NCBI RefSeq assembly: GCF_031755915.1
Contig: NC_083383.1
Location: 21,069,001 to 21,133,000 of the forward strand
Length of the DNA stretch: 64,000 nucleotides
Direction of reading: 5' to 3'
Source: Ziziphus jujuba
Lineage: Eukaryota; Streptophyta; Magnoliopsida; Rosales; Rhamnaceae
A program made the translations under genes and the position numbers. Below the pieces are notes generated by a model. The model was not told the origin of the DNA, made no database searches, and saw only the letters and a list, made by a program, of their open reading frames with translations. Shown here in pieces: positions 48,174 through 58,426 of this stretch (positions within the stretch are counted from its first letter, which is position 1; every line of letters starts with the position of its first letter).

Positions 48174-48290
48174 AAAAAAAAAAAATAATAGAAGATGAAG
48201 CACCAAAAAACTACCAGAACATAGGGCTGATAGTAGGAGTAACGGGCATAGCAGGAAACAACCTTGTCAAAATCCTCCATCTTACTGGTG
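48174..48290 (+). pseudogene. PRISE-type 5-beta-reductase / iridoid synthase-like exon 2 start, truncated
   Basis: After a splice-acceptor-like tttgtaacag, the frame reads KKKIIEDEAPKNYQN then IGLIVGVTGIAGNNLVKILH. This is the N-terminal glycine-rich NADPH-binding motif (GVTGIxGN) of progesterone 5-beta-reductase / iridoid synthase-like short-chain reductases. In this family the second exon starts just before this motif, which fits the acceptor. It ends after LHLTG, exactly where a copia LTR starts (TGTAGAAG at 48291). The expected continuation (DTPGGPWKVYG-like) is absent, as are the rest of exon 2 and the catalytic region. The poly-A run at the start could also be a tail, but the protein match is clear. 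Confidence 0.75.
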
Positions 48291-48445
48291 TAGAAGATTA
48301 TAGACTTGGGGAATAATATGTGTATATTTTATTGATACAAGAGCACAGCTTTTGTACAAAGTACAAAATCTTTTATAAGATAATATATAGCTATCTAAGG
48401 TATCTACCAATCAAATATACGCATACCTAATATGTGAAACACAAT
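48291..48445 (-). repeat. 3' LTR of copia C2 (approximate)
   Basis: Outer edge TGTAGAAGATT on the + strand is TTCTACA on the minus strand. The inner edge is placed at TGTTTCACATATT (minus strand, ending at + position 48441) but is uncertain. Minus-strand tatatattatcttataaaag and caataaaatata are compatible with promoter and poly(A) sites. Confidence 0.5.
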
Positions 48446-48492
48446 TATGGATATAATAATATAAATTAGAAATAGTATCAGTAAAGATATGA

Positions 48493-48540
48493 TCTCCAAT
48501 ACGGTAGAGAAAGACACCAAGATGGTAGAGAAAGACACCA
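48493..48540. repeat. 21-bp tandem duplication
   Basis: ggtagagaaagacaccaa occurs twice in a row, just downstream of the copia C2 RNase H end. Confidence 0.75.
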
Positions 48541-48549
48541 ATCTTGGAT

Positions 48550-48900
48550 CACAGAAAAAGAAATTGATGTCGTGGCAGTAACTTGATAAAAGCATCTAGA
48601 AGTTGATCTTGAGAAGAAAAAATATGAGCAACACAGATATCACCACCTTAAACTTTGTCCAAATAGAATGAAAATCAACCATAACATGTTTCATTCTTGA
48701 ATGGAAAATATGATTGGCAAAAAGATATGATGCTCCCACATTGTCACAGTAGATGTCACACAAAGGTTGAAGATGAATATGAAGTTCATGCAATAGACAC
48801 TAAACCGAGCATATTCCAGCAGCAGTGGATGCGATGGATTGATACTCAGCTTTGGTACAAAGGCAAGCCATAGACCATTGCTTCTTGGAGCTCTAAAAGA
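48550..48900 (-). pseudogene. Copia C2 RNase H, broken
   Basis: The minus strand reads LHIHLQPLCDIYCDNVGASY and HSRMKHVMVDFHSIWTKFK, the standard copia RNase H end, followed after a frameshift by AHIFSSQDQLLDAFIKLL-like sequence and a stop. Upstream, SSKKQWSMACLCTKAEYQS corresponds to the KKQ...AEAEY motif. Confidence 0.75.
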
Positions 48901-49299
48901 TAGAATTATGACCAAGAAAGAGAATAGATGCCTCTTTAGAGGTTCTATCATCTTTGTTATTAGCCTAGACAGCATCCAAAAAAGCATGAAAAACAATAGG
49001 AGAATCTTTTTGAAGAAGACCATTAGAGAGACTACCTTAAAGGTACCTGAGAACCCATTTTACCGCTGTCCAATGAGTTATAGCTATGCATAAATTGAAC
49101 TGAAAAGGTAATATCTGATCTTATAAAAGATAAGTACTGTAAGCTCCATAATTTTTTGACATTCAACAACATAAGATAAATTGGTTGAGATAGATTACAG
49201 CCCACATAGATATGATTTATGACATCCTTAAAGCCTAACATATTCATATGACAAAGTAAGTGAGTTATATATTTACGTTGGGGAAACAAATATGGGATG

Positions 49300-49779
49300 C
49301 CATTCGATGAACTTCCACGCCTAAAAAATAATATAAAGGACCAAGGTCTTTTAAGAAAAACTGATTGCCGCTCATGGCTACAAAGTTGTCAATTAGATTA
49401 GAGGAACTACCCATAATAATAATATCATCTACATAAACCAACATAAAAAAAAAATAGAAGACTCATGGAAATACATAAGTAATGAACTATAAAAGTAAGG
49501 ACTAGTGAAACCAAAGGAGATTAGCTATGTTTTCAACTCTTGATACAAGGATTTGGAAGCCTATTTGATGCTATAAATGGCTTTATTCAACCTACAAAGT
49601 AAGATGGATGTTCTTCATCAATGAGCCTGGTGGTTGATTAATAAAAATGTCTTCATAAAGATGGCCTCGAAGATAGGTGTTGTTTACATCTAGTTGATGC
49701 ATGGACTAGCAAAGGTGAACCGCAAGAGATAAAATTGTACGTACCATAGTTGGTTTTACCACTGCACTAAAAGATCATG
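49300..49779 (-). pseudogene. Copia C2 reverse transcriptase, downstream part
   Basis: On the minus strand, KPTMVRTILSLAV, MHQLDVNNTYLRGHLYEDIF and INQPPGSL are readable, followed by a YVDDI-like region near 49440-49410. Stops are frequent. It was separated from its N-terminal part by the gypsy B insertion at 49780. Confidence 0.7.
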
Positions 49780-50900
49780 TGATAAAAATCCGCCTATACC
49801 TATACAACCGACTACCCATTGGGTTGCTGATCCTGTAAAAATGAAAACGAGACCAATCACTAGGACACAAGCTAAGAGATTCAAGGAAAACCTAGTTAGC
49901 TTCATACAAGGTGTGATTCAAGTTCAAGAGGGGATGACAATATCCGAAGAACTAAAGCTCATTTCATGCATCCAAGTGGTGAAGACTGAGATGAACCCGG
50001 ATAACTATTTTGGTGCATCTGTGGACTCTGGGTAGCAACGAATGTATCCAACACTTTATGAACTCAATTGATATCACTAAGAAGCCATGTAATCATGTCA
50101 AGGTAGAAGCAAAAGCATTTAAATTCCATTTGTGTGCATGACTCCTTTTGTTGGTTGAAAATGTTCATTTTGGTGCTAGCTTTGACTTCTTTTGTTGTTC
50201 AAGTAAGTTTGACTTGTTCCAATCAAGAGGCAATGTATGGAAATCATTAGTAATCCTATTTTTCACCCTAAATGGAATATGGGGCCTAAACTAGCTGGTG
50301 ATTGAATAAAGACAGCTTAGTTGTCAACTAGTCAACTAGTTTATTAATTTGAGTTTGACTTTTTGTTTTATCAAACTATCTTTCATTTTGCTTTTTATTT
50401 GTTTATTTGCTAGACATATTAACTTAGAAAAGTTGATATTTTATTGTTTCAATTGTAAATTAATTAATTCCTAATTCAAAATAAAAGAATTAATTAATCC
50501 AAATTAGATTAGGAAATGATTAAAATTGGACTAACACCATTGTTTCCTTATCACTATGGTCGGTTTTACACTAGTGTTTTGGGGTTTTGTTTTGTGAATA
50601 TTAGCCTATTTAAAGGCTTATTTTCTCAATAAAATACAGTACATTATTCATATAGAAAAATATTTTGAGAAATAATTCTCTTTGTTCTCTTTAAATACCT
50701 AAAACACTTAATAGAAATAAAATGTTTTAGTTTGACTTATCAATAGAACATCCATCACCTATTGTGGCATCTTCATCATATACCAAGGTTTCTAATCCCA
50801 AGTTAATTAGGGGTGAAGGTTTCTATTAGAATCTGAACATAATTAAGATCCACGCTAATATAATGCGGGTTTAGGAGCAAGTCGTTCTAAGCTCGTATCA
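49780..50900 (+). repeat. 5' LTR of gypsy B
   Basis: 1121 bp. It contains a PITRTQAKRFKENL-coding stretch (49841-50035), the AT palindrome near 50459-50500 and a TATA-like tatttaaa at 50607. Confidence 0.88.
50607..50614 (+). promoter_or_regulatory. LTR TATA-like box (B, 5' LTR)
   Basis: TATTTAAA followed by ctcaataaaata, as in the 3' LTR at 59256. Confidence 0.45.
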
Positions 50901-50902
50901 TT

Positions 50903-50916
50903 TGGTTTCATAGTGG
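50903..50916 (+). promoter_or_regulatory. Decayed primer-binding site of gypsy B
   Basis: tggtttcatagtgg, 2 bp after the LTR; the intact form at 42561 is TGGTATCAGAGCC. Confidence 0.55.
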
Positions 50917-52050
50917 AATTTTGTTCAGGTTTGATCTATCTTATTTGCTCTATTTTTTTTATTTTTTTGTGTCAATCTGAAATTTTAGTATTAGGTTAAG
51001 CTTGCTTCTATCTTCTTCATGTTCTGCATTAACAGGAAAAAAAAAAAGAAAATAAAAGAAACCACATATTTTTCTTCATAGCCGAATTTGTTCTTTATTT
51101 TATCTAAATTTTTGCTTCCTATTTTGTAGGTTGTTTTGCATATTAGTTGTTAGTAATTTGGGTTATTTTTTATTTTTCTTTACTATTTTAATCTTAAATT
51201 AGTTGCATTCATATATTCAAATAAATAAAAAAAGGAGTTTGAGAACATATTGCATAAAATCTACAAATTTTTGCAATTTGTTTTTGTTGAAAGTTGGTCT
51301 TGGGTTTGGTAGAATTTTTGGTGTTGGAATTGCAATTTTTGGTGTTGATTCTTGCTATTGGAGTTATGTTTATATTTTTTGAGTATTTAAGAAAGAAGAA
51401 GAAGAAGAAAAGCCGTAATAAAAAAAAAAAATTACTGCATAAAAGGCCGGTTTTGAAGTTTGAAAGGTTTGAATATTTTTTGCTTGAGAATTGTTGGATT
51501 TCCTGCTGCTTCCTTCAATATTGGCTGCTGGAAATTTGAATTTTGAGTGCTAAAATTGTTTGGATTAAATTAGTAAAGAATTTGAAACAAAAACAAATTA
51601 CAAGAACTAAAACTAACAACTATTCCATATTTTATTCAAAATTGTTCTTGTTCATTGTTTGAATCTCTTTCCTAAATTTTATCCTTAAATTTTTGATTTC
51701 TTACTATTTTGGTCTGCTCCTTATTTATTTCAAAAATTACTTGTTGATTTACCTTATTTTTTGTTAGTAAGGCTGAGACTAGGTTTTGATAATTCACTCG
51801 GTATTTGTTTGTTTTAGTTGTTGCATTTTTTATAAGCTTAACTAAAGCATACTTGTAATCTAGCTGCTGTTTTATGTGTGTTTTAATTAAAACATTGAGA
51901 TAATTTTTTGAGTGAAAAAAAGAAAGAGTGTGTGATCTTAAAAGAGGGTTAAAAGCTGAAACTATTATGCAAACACGAGTGTCAAGACCTTGATTAAGTG
52001 AAACATGTGAAGGAGTGAATTTGGTGAGAATTTTTGTTATTTATGATAAC
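50917..52050 (+). other. Gypsy B leader
   Basis: T-rich noncoding sequence that aligns with the leaders at 42574 and 53466. Confidence 0.55.
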
Positions 52051-52284
52051 ATGGAAGATTCAAAGATAAGAAGAGGAGATGGCTCATTAAGGATTAATGA
52101 AGAGGAATTTGTGGGATATAAAGGGGATTCTAGGGCAATGGGAAGTGGAGGTGAACCTACCAACATGATGGTGATCTTGGAACAACTCCAAAGGATGAAT
52201 ACTCTCTTTGATCACCTAGATCAAAGAATGGAAAGATTTGAGAATTCACAAGGTGGGCTGAATCCTAGGGTAGATTTCAATTGA
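52051..52284 (+). pseudogene. Gypsy B gag N-terminus
   Basis: The ATG at 52051 opens MEDSKIRRGDGSLRINEEEF and continues through an acidic/hydrophilic region to QRMNTLFDHLDQRMERFENS, an N-terminal coiled-coil-like segment. It stops at 52284 and the unpaired LTR begins 36 bp later, so the capsid core is missing. Confidence 0.6.
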
Positions 52285-52319
52285 GTCTGAGGATGACGTC
52301 AAGGAGGTTGTGGACGTCC

Positions 52320-53450
52320 TAATGCGAATCCGCCCGAGCCCGCACAATTGACAACCCACTAAGATGCTGACCCAATATGGATGAAGATCAGGCCGATCAC
52401 TAGGGCTCAAGCTAGGAGGTTTAAGGAAAAACTTGCTGCCTTTATCCAGGGGGTAATTCATTCTCAAAAGGGCTTGTCCATACCCGAAGATACAAGGCCT
52501 ATTTTGAGCATACAAGTGGTGAAAGCCAGTACGGACCCAGGTAGCAGTTTTGGTGCATTTATGGATTCCAGACAGCAGGAAATGGGTTCAAATCTTCTTG
52601 AATTCACTTGATATCACTAAGAAGTCATGGGAGCTGGTCAAGACCTAATCTTTGCTGGTCATTTAAGAGGTGTGCGCATGAGAGAGAAAATGGCCGGGTT
52701 TTGTTGTATTATTTGCTGGCTTTACTGTATTTTGCTGAGTTGGCTTTTTCTCTTTTCTCCAAGCAAGGGCAACACGTGGGACTCCATAATAATCTTATTT
52801 GGCATCCTATAAAGCATATACAAGCTGATTTGGAGCTCAAACTGGTCAAATATTGATCAAAGTCAACTTAGTCAAAAAGCTAGTATTCTAGTTTCCTAAT
52901 TTGATTTCTACTTTTTGTTTTAGGAAATTACCTTTACTTTTGGTTTTTATTTATTTATTTTCTGGACATATAAGTTTAGGAAAGTTATTGTTTTATTATT
53001 TTCATTGTAAATTAATTAATTCCTAATTCAAAATAAGGGAATTAATTAATCCAAATTAGATTAGGAAAGGGTGTGAAATTAGGCAATTTCCTAATTGAAT
53101 TCTATGTTGGCCGAAATTTTTTAATCCTTTTAGGGTTTTATTTTTTTCATTAAAAACCTATTTAAAGGCTTATTTTCAATGAGAAATCAAGCTTGAATTT
53201 TGTACAGAAAATTATTTATGAGATTGAATTCACTTTGTTCTTTTGAAGACCTAAAACACCATTAGTGAATGAATGTTTTAGTTTGACTTATCAATTGGTC
53301 TTCCATCACCTATTGTGGCATCTTCATTATATACAAAGATTTCTAATCATAGGTTGGTTAGGGGTCAAAGTGACCATTAGAACTTGAACATAATTAGATC
53401 CAGGCTAATATAATATGGGTTTAGGCGCAGGTCGTCCTAGGTTGGTATAA
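52320..53450 (+). repeat. Unpaired subfamily-A LTR inside gypsy B
   Basis: 1131 bp, starting taatgcgaatcc and ending gttggtataa, so both terminal dinucleotides are mutated. It is clearly closer to the A1 LTRs (cgcacaattgacaaccca, catccta(t/a)aaagcata, ggcgcaggtcgtcctagg) than to the B LTRs. It has the AT palindrome (53010-53050) and TATA-like sequence at 53159. No second A LTR exists downstream. Confidence 0.85.
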
Positions 53451-53452
53451 TT

Positions 53453-53465
53453 TGGTATCAGAGCC
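53453..53465 (+). promoter_or_regulatory. Primer-binding site after the unpaired LTR
   Basis: TGGTATCAGAGCC, intact, 2 bp after the LTR end; shows that this was the 5' LTR of its own element. Confidence 0.8.
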
Positions 53466-54480
53466 GAATTTTGTTCAGGTTTGATCTATCTTTATTTGCC
53501 TTATTTGTTTTGTGTTATTCTGCAATTTTAGCATTAGGTTAAGGTTGCTTCTATCATCATACATGTTCTGCATATTTTACAAAAAAAAAAAAAAAATCAT
53601 TCCTAGTTGAATTAGGATTTCCTAGTTTTACTGTATTTTTGCTTCCTAGTTTTTTGGTTGTTTTTCATCATTGTTCTTGTTAATTTTGGTTTTTGTTGAT
53701 TTTATTTACTGTTTTAGTCTTAAATAGTTGCATTCATATATTCCAAAAAAAAAAAAGAAAAAAAAATAGAAAAGCTGAACATAATAAAAAGAAAAAAAAA
53801 ACTGCACAATTTGTATTCTATTTGGGAGGTCATAGGTTTGGTGATTATTTGGTGTTGGAATTGAAATTTTGGTGTTGATTCTTGTTACTGCAGTTGTCTT
53901 TTGTTCTGTGAGTAAAAAAAAAAAAAATTTGAATTTGTTGTTGAAATTTGTTGCTGGAAATTTTCTTGGAGCTACTGGGTTGTTGATTATTTATTCAATA
54001 TTTGGAGTTATTCGAGAATTATTTTGTTGCTGATATTTGAATTTTGGGTGCTTAAATTATTTGGATTAAAATTAGTTAAAGGAATTGTTACAAAACTAGA
54101 ATTACAAGAACAACAACCAGCACTATTCTTTAATTTTGTTCGAATTGATTCTTGTTCGTGTTTGAAATTCTTTTTATAAAATTTTATTCTTGAACCCTTA
54201 ATTTCTTACCATCTAGTCTAGTTCTTATTGATTCTGAAATTTTCTTTGTTAATTTGCCTTATTTTGCCTAGAACAGCCGAAAACTAGATTTAGCCAATTC
54301 ATTTGGTATTGCTTGTTTTTCCTACTGTTTTGTTGATAAGTTAAATTAAAACATACTTGTGATCTAATTGCTATTTTATGGGTGTTTTAATTAGAACTTT
54401 GATATGATTCTTTAAGTAGAAAAAGGCAAGAGTGTGTGAGCTTAAAAGAGGGTAAAAGCCGAAACTAGTGTGAAAACCAT
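53466..54480 (+). other. Second gypsy leader
   Basis: Noncoding T-rich leader behind the unpaired LTR with three A runs; parallel to 42574-43365 and 50917-51780. Confidence 0.55.
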
Positions 54481-54950
54481 GGCATGATGAGGTTGAGCAT
54501 GAATGAGGATCATGAGGCAACCATAGCAAGGTTTTTAGGTGGTTTAAATCGTGAGGTAGCCAACCAAGTGTAGTTACAACAATATGTAGAATTGGAGAAG
54601 ATGTTTCATGTGGCCATCAAGATTGAAAACCAATTCAAGAGGATGGGGTACAAGCTCATGGTTTGGAGGTGTTTGTAACAGCAGGAGGACTAATTCAAGT
54701 TTTTGGAGAAGCAATCCCACCTATGAATCAGGGACAAAACCGAAGCAAGAAGATGAGAGCACCAATCGGCCAAGAAGGGAGGTTAAGGCCGAACCTGAAC
54801 AAACAACAAAGTTTGAAGGTAAAACTTATCCTAAACCTTCTAGAACTCATGAAATTGTTTGTTTTAAGTGCTAATGTCAAGGACACGTTGGCAATCAATG
54901 TCCGAATTGAAGAATAATGGTGTTGAAAGGTAATGCAGAGTTGGAGTTCG
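54481..54950 (+). pseudogene. Gypsy gag C-terminus with zinc knuckle
   Basis: One frame gives EDHEATIARFLGGLNREVAN and LEKMFHVAIKIENQFKR, the end of the retrotransposon gag domain. After frameshifts it gives PRREVKAEPEQTTKFEGK and EIVCFKC*CQGHVGNQCPN, the CCHC knuckle with an in-frame stop. The gag N-terminal half is absent from this part. Confidence 0.7.
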
Positions 54951-55690
54951 AAAGTGAAGAATCCAAGGGAGAGGCCGAATTTGTTTATGAAAAAATTGGA
55001 GATGAAGAACATGAAGAGTTCGAGACCCTAAAGGTGTCAAGGGCTAAATTGAGCTTGGTAACAAACAGGGTTCTAATCGTATATAAAGATGAAAACCAAG
55101 TCCAAAGAGAGAACATCTTCCATTCCCGATGTGAAATCTAAGGTGAAATTTATAGTATGATAATTGATAGTGGAAGTTATGCTAATATTTAGTAATGTGG
55201 TAGTTGAGAAATTAGGGTTAACAACCATTAAATATCCCAAAGCATATAGATTACAATGGCTTAATGATAGTGGTAAGATGAAAGTGAATAAACAAGCCAA
55301 GGTAAAATTCAGCATTGATAAATATGTGAATGTTGTTTTATGTGATGTTGTTCCCACGCATACTGGCCATATATTATTAAGGAGGCCATGGTAATTTGAT
55401 AAAGACACAATACACTATGGAAGAGAGAATGCTATTGTATTTAAGTTTATGGGAAAGAAGATTAATTTGGACACCAACTTCAAATGCAACAAAGGAGGGA
55501 GGCCAAAAAGCTTTAAAAAAGGACTAGTGTGGCACCCATAGCTTCATCACCTATCCAAGAGGGCAAGGCCAAGCATCTACATCCAGGTAAGTCTTCTACA
55601 CTCAATGGTGAGGAGAAAAAGAATGAAAAAGCCTAGAGGGATGAAATTAAAGGAAAAGCTAAGAGTAGTGAAGGAAAGATAGAGAACCCC
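54951..55690 (+). pseudogene. Gypsy protease, broken
   Basis: The sequence VYKDENQVQRENIFHSRCEI stops at 55139. The active site then reads SMIIDSGSYAN, followed by a frameshift near 55184 and LGLTTIKYPKAYRLQWLNDS and HTGHILLRRPW. It is homologous to the protease at 43655 but more damaged. A lysine-rich linker follows. Confidence 0.7.
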
Positions 55691-56563
55691 ATGAGCCACA
55701 AAGAAGAAGAAAGAAAAGAAAAGAAAAAGAAGAATTTTTATCTTTGCTTGAGTGAGATTAGAAAGGCATTTATGACTGATAAACCATTGTTGGTCATGAT
55801 TTATAAATATGCTTATCTAAATGATCAAACTAACTTTGAAGAGCTTGAATTGTCAAGTTTTATTTCTTCTCTTTTGCAAGAATTTAATAATGTGTTTCTG
55901 GAAAAAATTCCTAATGGATTACCATCTATCTGAGGGATTGAATATCAAATTGATTTTATTCCAAAAGCTACAATTCCTAATAGGCCTATATATAAGATTA
56001 ATCCCGAGGAGACAAAGGAGCTACAAAGGCAAGTAAGTGAGTTGTTAGACAATAGTTATATTCGTGAGAGTATGAGTCCATGTGTTGTTCTTGTTTTATT
56101 AGTACCTAAGAAAGATGGTTCATAGTGCATATGTGTTGATTGTAAGGCTATTAATAATATAACTATTAGATATAGGTACCCAATTCCTAAGTTAGATGAT
56201 ATGCTAAATAAATTACATGGTGCATGCATATTTACTAAAATTGACCTTAGGAGTGGGTATCATCAAATTGGGATGAAAGAGAGTAATGAATGAAAAACCG
56301 CATTTAAAACTAAACATGGATTGTATGAATGGTTACTCATGCCTTGTGGTTGTATATTTGATGATATTTTAGTCTATAGCCAAAATCTTAATGAACATAT
56401 AGGACATTTTAGGCAAGTTTTAAATATTCTTAGGAATGAAAGGTTATTTCTTAACATGAAAAAATGTGATTTTTGTAAAGATAAACTTGTTTTCCTAGGA
56501 TTTGTTGTAAGTGCTACAGAAATTAAAGTTGACCAATCTAAAGTCCAAGCAATTCAAGAATGA
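55691..56563 (+). pseudogene. Gypsy reverse transcriptase with a deletion
   Basis: Motifs in order are [62 protein letters not shown] and FDDILVYSQNL. Between MPCG and FDD about 26 residues that normally form the next RT block are missing without loss of frame. Stops occur at about 55931, 56126 and 56292. Confidence 0.8.
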
Positions 56564-56587
56564 CCGAAACTTACTTCTATTACCCAA

Positions 56588-57271
56588 GTGAGGAGCTTTC
56601 ATGGTTTGGCTAGTTTCTACAGAAGATTTGTCAAGGATTTTAGCACTATTGCAGCACCTTTGACCGAAGTTGTAAAGAAGAATGTTAGATTTAAATGGAG
56701 GGAAGTGCAAGAGAAATCTTTTAATTTGTTGAAAGAAAAATTAACTAGTGCTCCTTTACTAGTTTTGCCTAATTTTTATAAAACTTTTAAAATTAAATGT
56801 GATGCTTCAGGTGTAGGTATTGGAGCTGTTTTAATGCAAGAAAGAACACCCATAGCATACTTTAGTGAGAAGTTAAATGAAGCGGCATTGAAGTACCCGA
56901 TCTATGACAAAGAGATTTGTGCGTTGGTGAGGGCTTTGGAGACATGGCAACATTATTTGATGCCAAAAGAATTTGTGATTCACATAGATCATGAATCATT
57001 GAAACACATCAAAGGCCAAAGGAAGCTTAACCAACAACATGCTAAGTGGATCGAGTTCATTGAGACTTTTCTTTATGTCATCCACTACAAGAAAGGTAAG
57101 GAAAATGTAGTTACCGATGCATTGTCCCGAAGGTATATATTGTTTTCTACCTTAAATGCTAGATTGTTTGGATTTGAACAATTGAAAGAACTTTATAAGC
57201 ATGATAGTAACTTTGGTGAGATATTTAAAAATTGTTCTAAGCATGGTTATAATAAACTTTACATTTTTTAG
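56588..57271 (+). pseudogene. Gypsy RT thumb and RNase H
   Basis: This 227-codon open frame is the longest in the repeats. It begins [19 protein letters not shown] (connection region), then has the RNase H motifs [36 protein letters not shown] and [20 protein letters not shown]. It ends at a stop at 57269 within the region before integrase. Confidence 0.8.
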
Positions 57272-58014
57272 GAATATTTGTTTATGGAAAATCAACTTTG
57301 TGTACCTAATTGTAGCATTAGGGAGTTACTAGTTCAAGAAGGTCATTGAGGGGGGGGGGGGGTTTAATGGGTCATTTTGGTGTTTTAAAAACTTTATCCT
57401 TACTGCTAGAACATTTTTATTGGCCTCACATGAGGAGAGATGTAAAGAGAATATGTGAGAGGTGCCTTAAATGCCAAAAGTCCAAGTCCAAGTTGAATCC
57501 GCATGGCCTTTACATGCCTTTGTCGATCTCATCCTTTCCTTGGGTAGATTTGTTTATGGATTTTGTTCTTGGTTTACCTAGGTCTAGGACACGTAAGTAT
57601 TCAATTTTTGTTGTTATGGATGAATTTTCTAAGATGACACATTTTATTACATGTAATAAAACTGATGATGCATCTAATGTAGCTAATCTATTCTTTTAAG
57701 AAATAGTAAGACTTCATGGAATGCCTAAAACTATTGTTTCGGATAGAGACGCTAAGTTCTTAAGTTATTTTTGGAAAACTTTGTGGGCTAAGTTAGGGAC
57801 TAAACTTTTATTTTCAACTACTTGTCATCCACAAACTGATGGGCAAACTGAAATAGTAAATAGAACTTTGTCTATATTGTTAAGGGCATTAATTAGTAGA
57901 AATTTAAGAACATGGGAGGAATGTTTGCCACATGTTGAATTTTCTTATAATAGATATTGCATTAAGCTACTAAATATATTCCATTTGAAATTGTTTATGG
58001 TTTTAATCCTTTGA
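57272..58014 (+). pseudogene. Gypsy integrase, broken
   Basis: The zinc-binding part reads [20 protein letters not shown] (57415-57474). The catalytic core has [25 protein letters not shown] and [13 protein letters not shown], so D-D-E residues remain. A G13 homopolymer (57350-57362) and a stop at 57697 break the frame. Confidence 0.8.
57350..57362. repeat. Poly-G tract
   Basis: Thirteen G in a row inside the integrase reading frame; it codes an abnormal glycine run. Confidence 0.85.
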
Positions 58015-58426
58015 CTCCACTAGGTTTAACACATTTGCCTTTAAGTGAGAGTGTTAATTTAGATGGAAAACAAAAAGCTAATTTTGTAAAGCAGATTCAT
58101 GAGAAGACAAAAGTAAACATCGAAAGAAGGAATGAACAATATGTTAAAAATGCTAATTAAGGCTGAATTAAGCTTGTTTTTGAACCTAGAGATTGGGTTT
58201 GGTTGCATTTAAGAAATGAGAGGTTTCTTGAGCAAAAAAAGTTAAAGCTGATGCCACGAGGGAATGAACTTTTTCAAGTTTTGGAGAGGGTCAATAAGAA
58301 TGCTTATAAACTTGACTTGCCAGGTGAGTACAATGTGAGTGCTACATTTAATGTTGCTGATTTATCTCCATTTTCTGCAGGTGATGACTTTGATTTGAGG
58401 GCAAGTCTTTTTCAAAAGGAGGGGAA
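58015..58426 (+). pseudogene. Gypsy pol C-terminus and polypurine tract
   Basis: LRNERFLEQKKLKLMPRGNE and NAYKLDLPGEYNVSATFNVA (58203-58433) match the SH3-like integrase end of gypsy elements. The purine tract aaaaggaggggaa (58414-58426) precedes the LTR. Confidence 0.7.
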
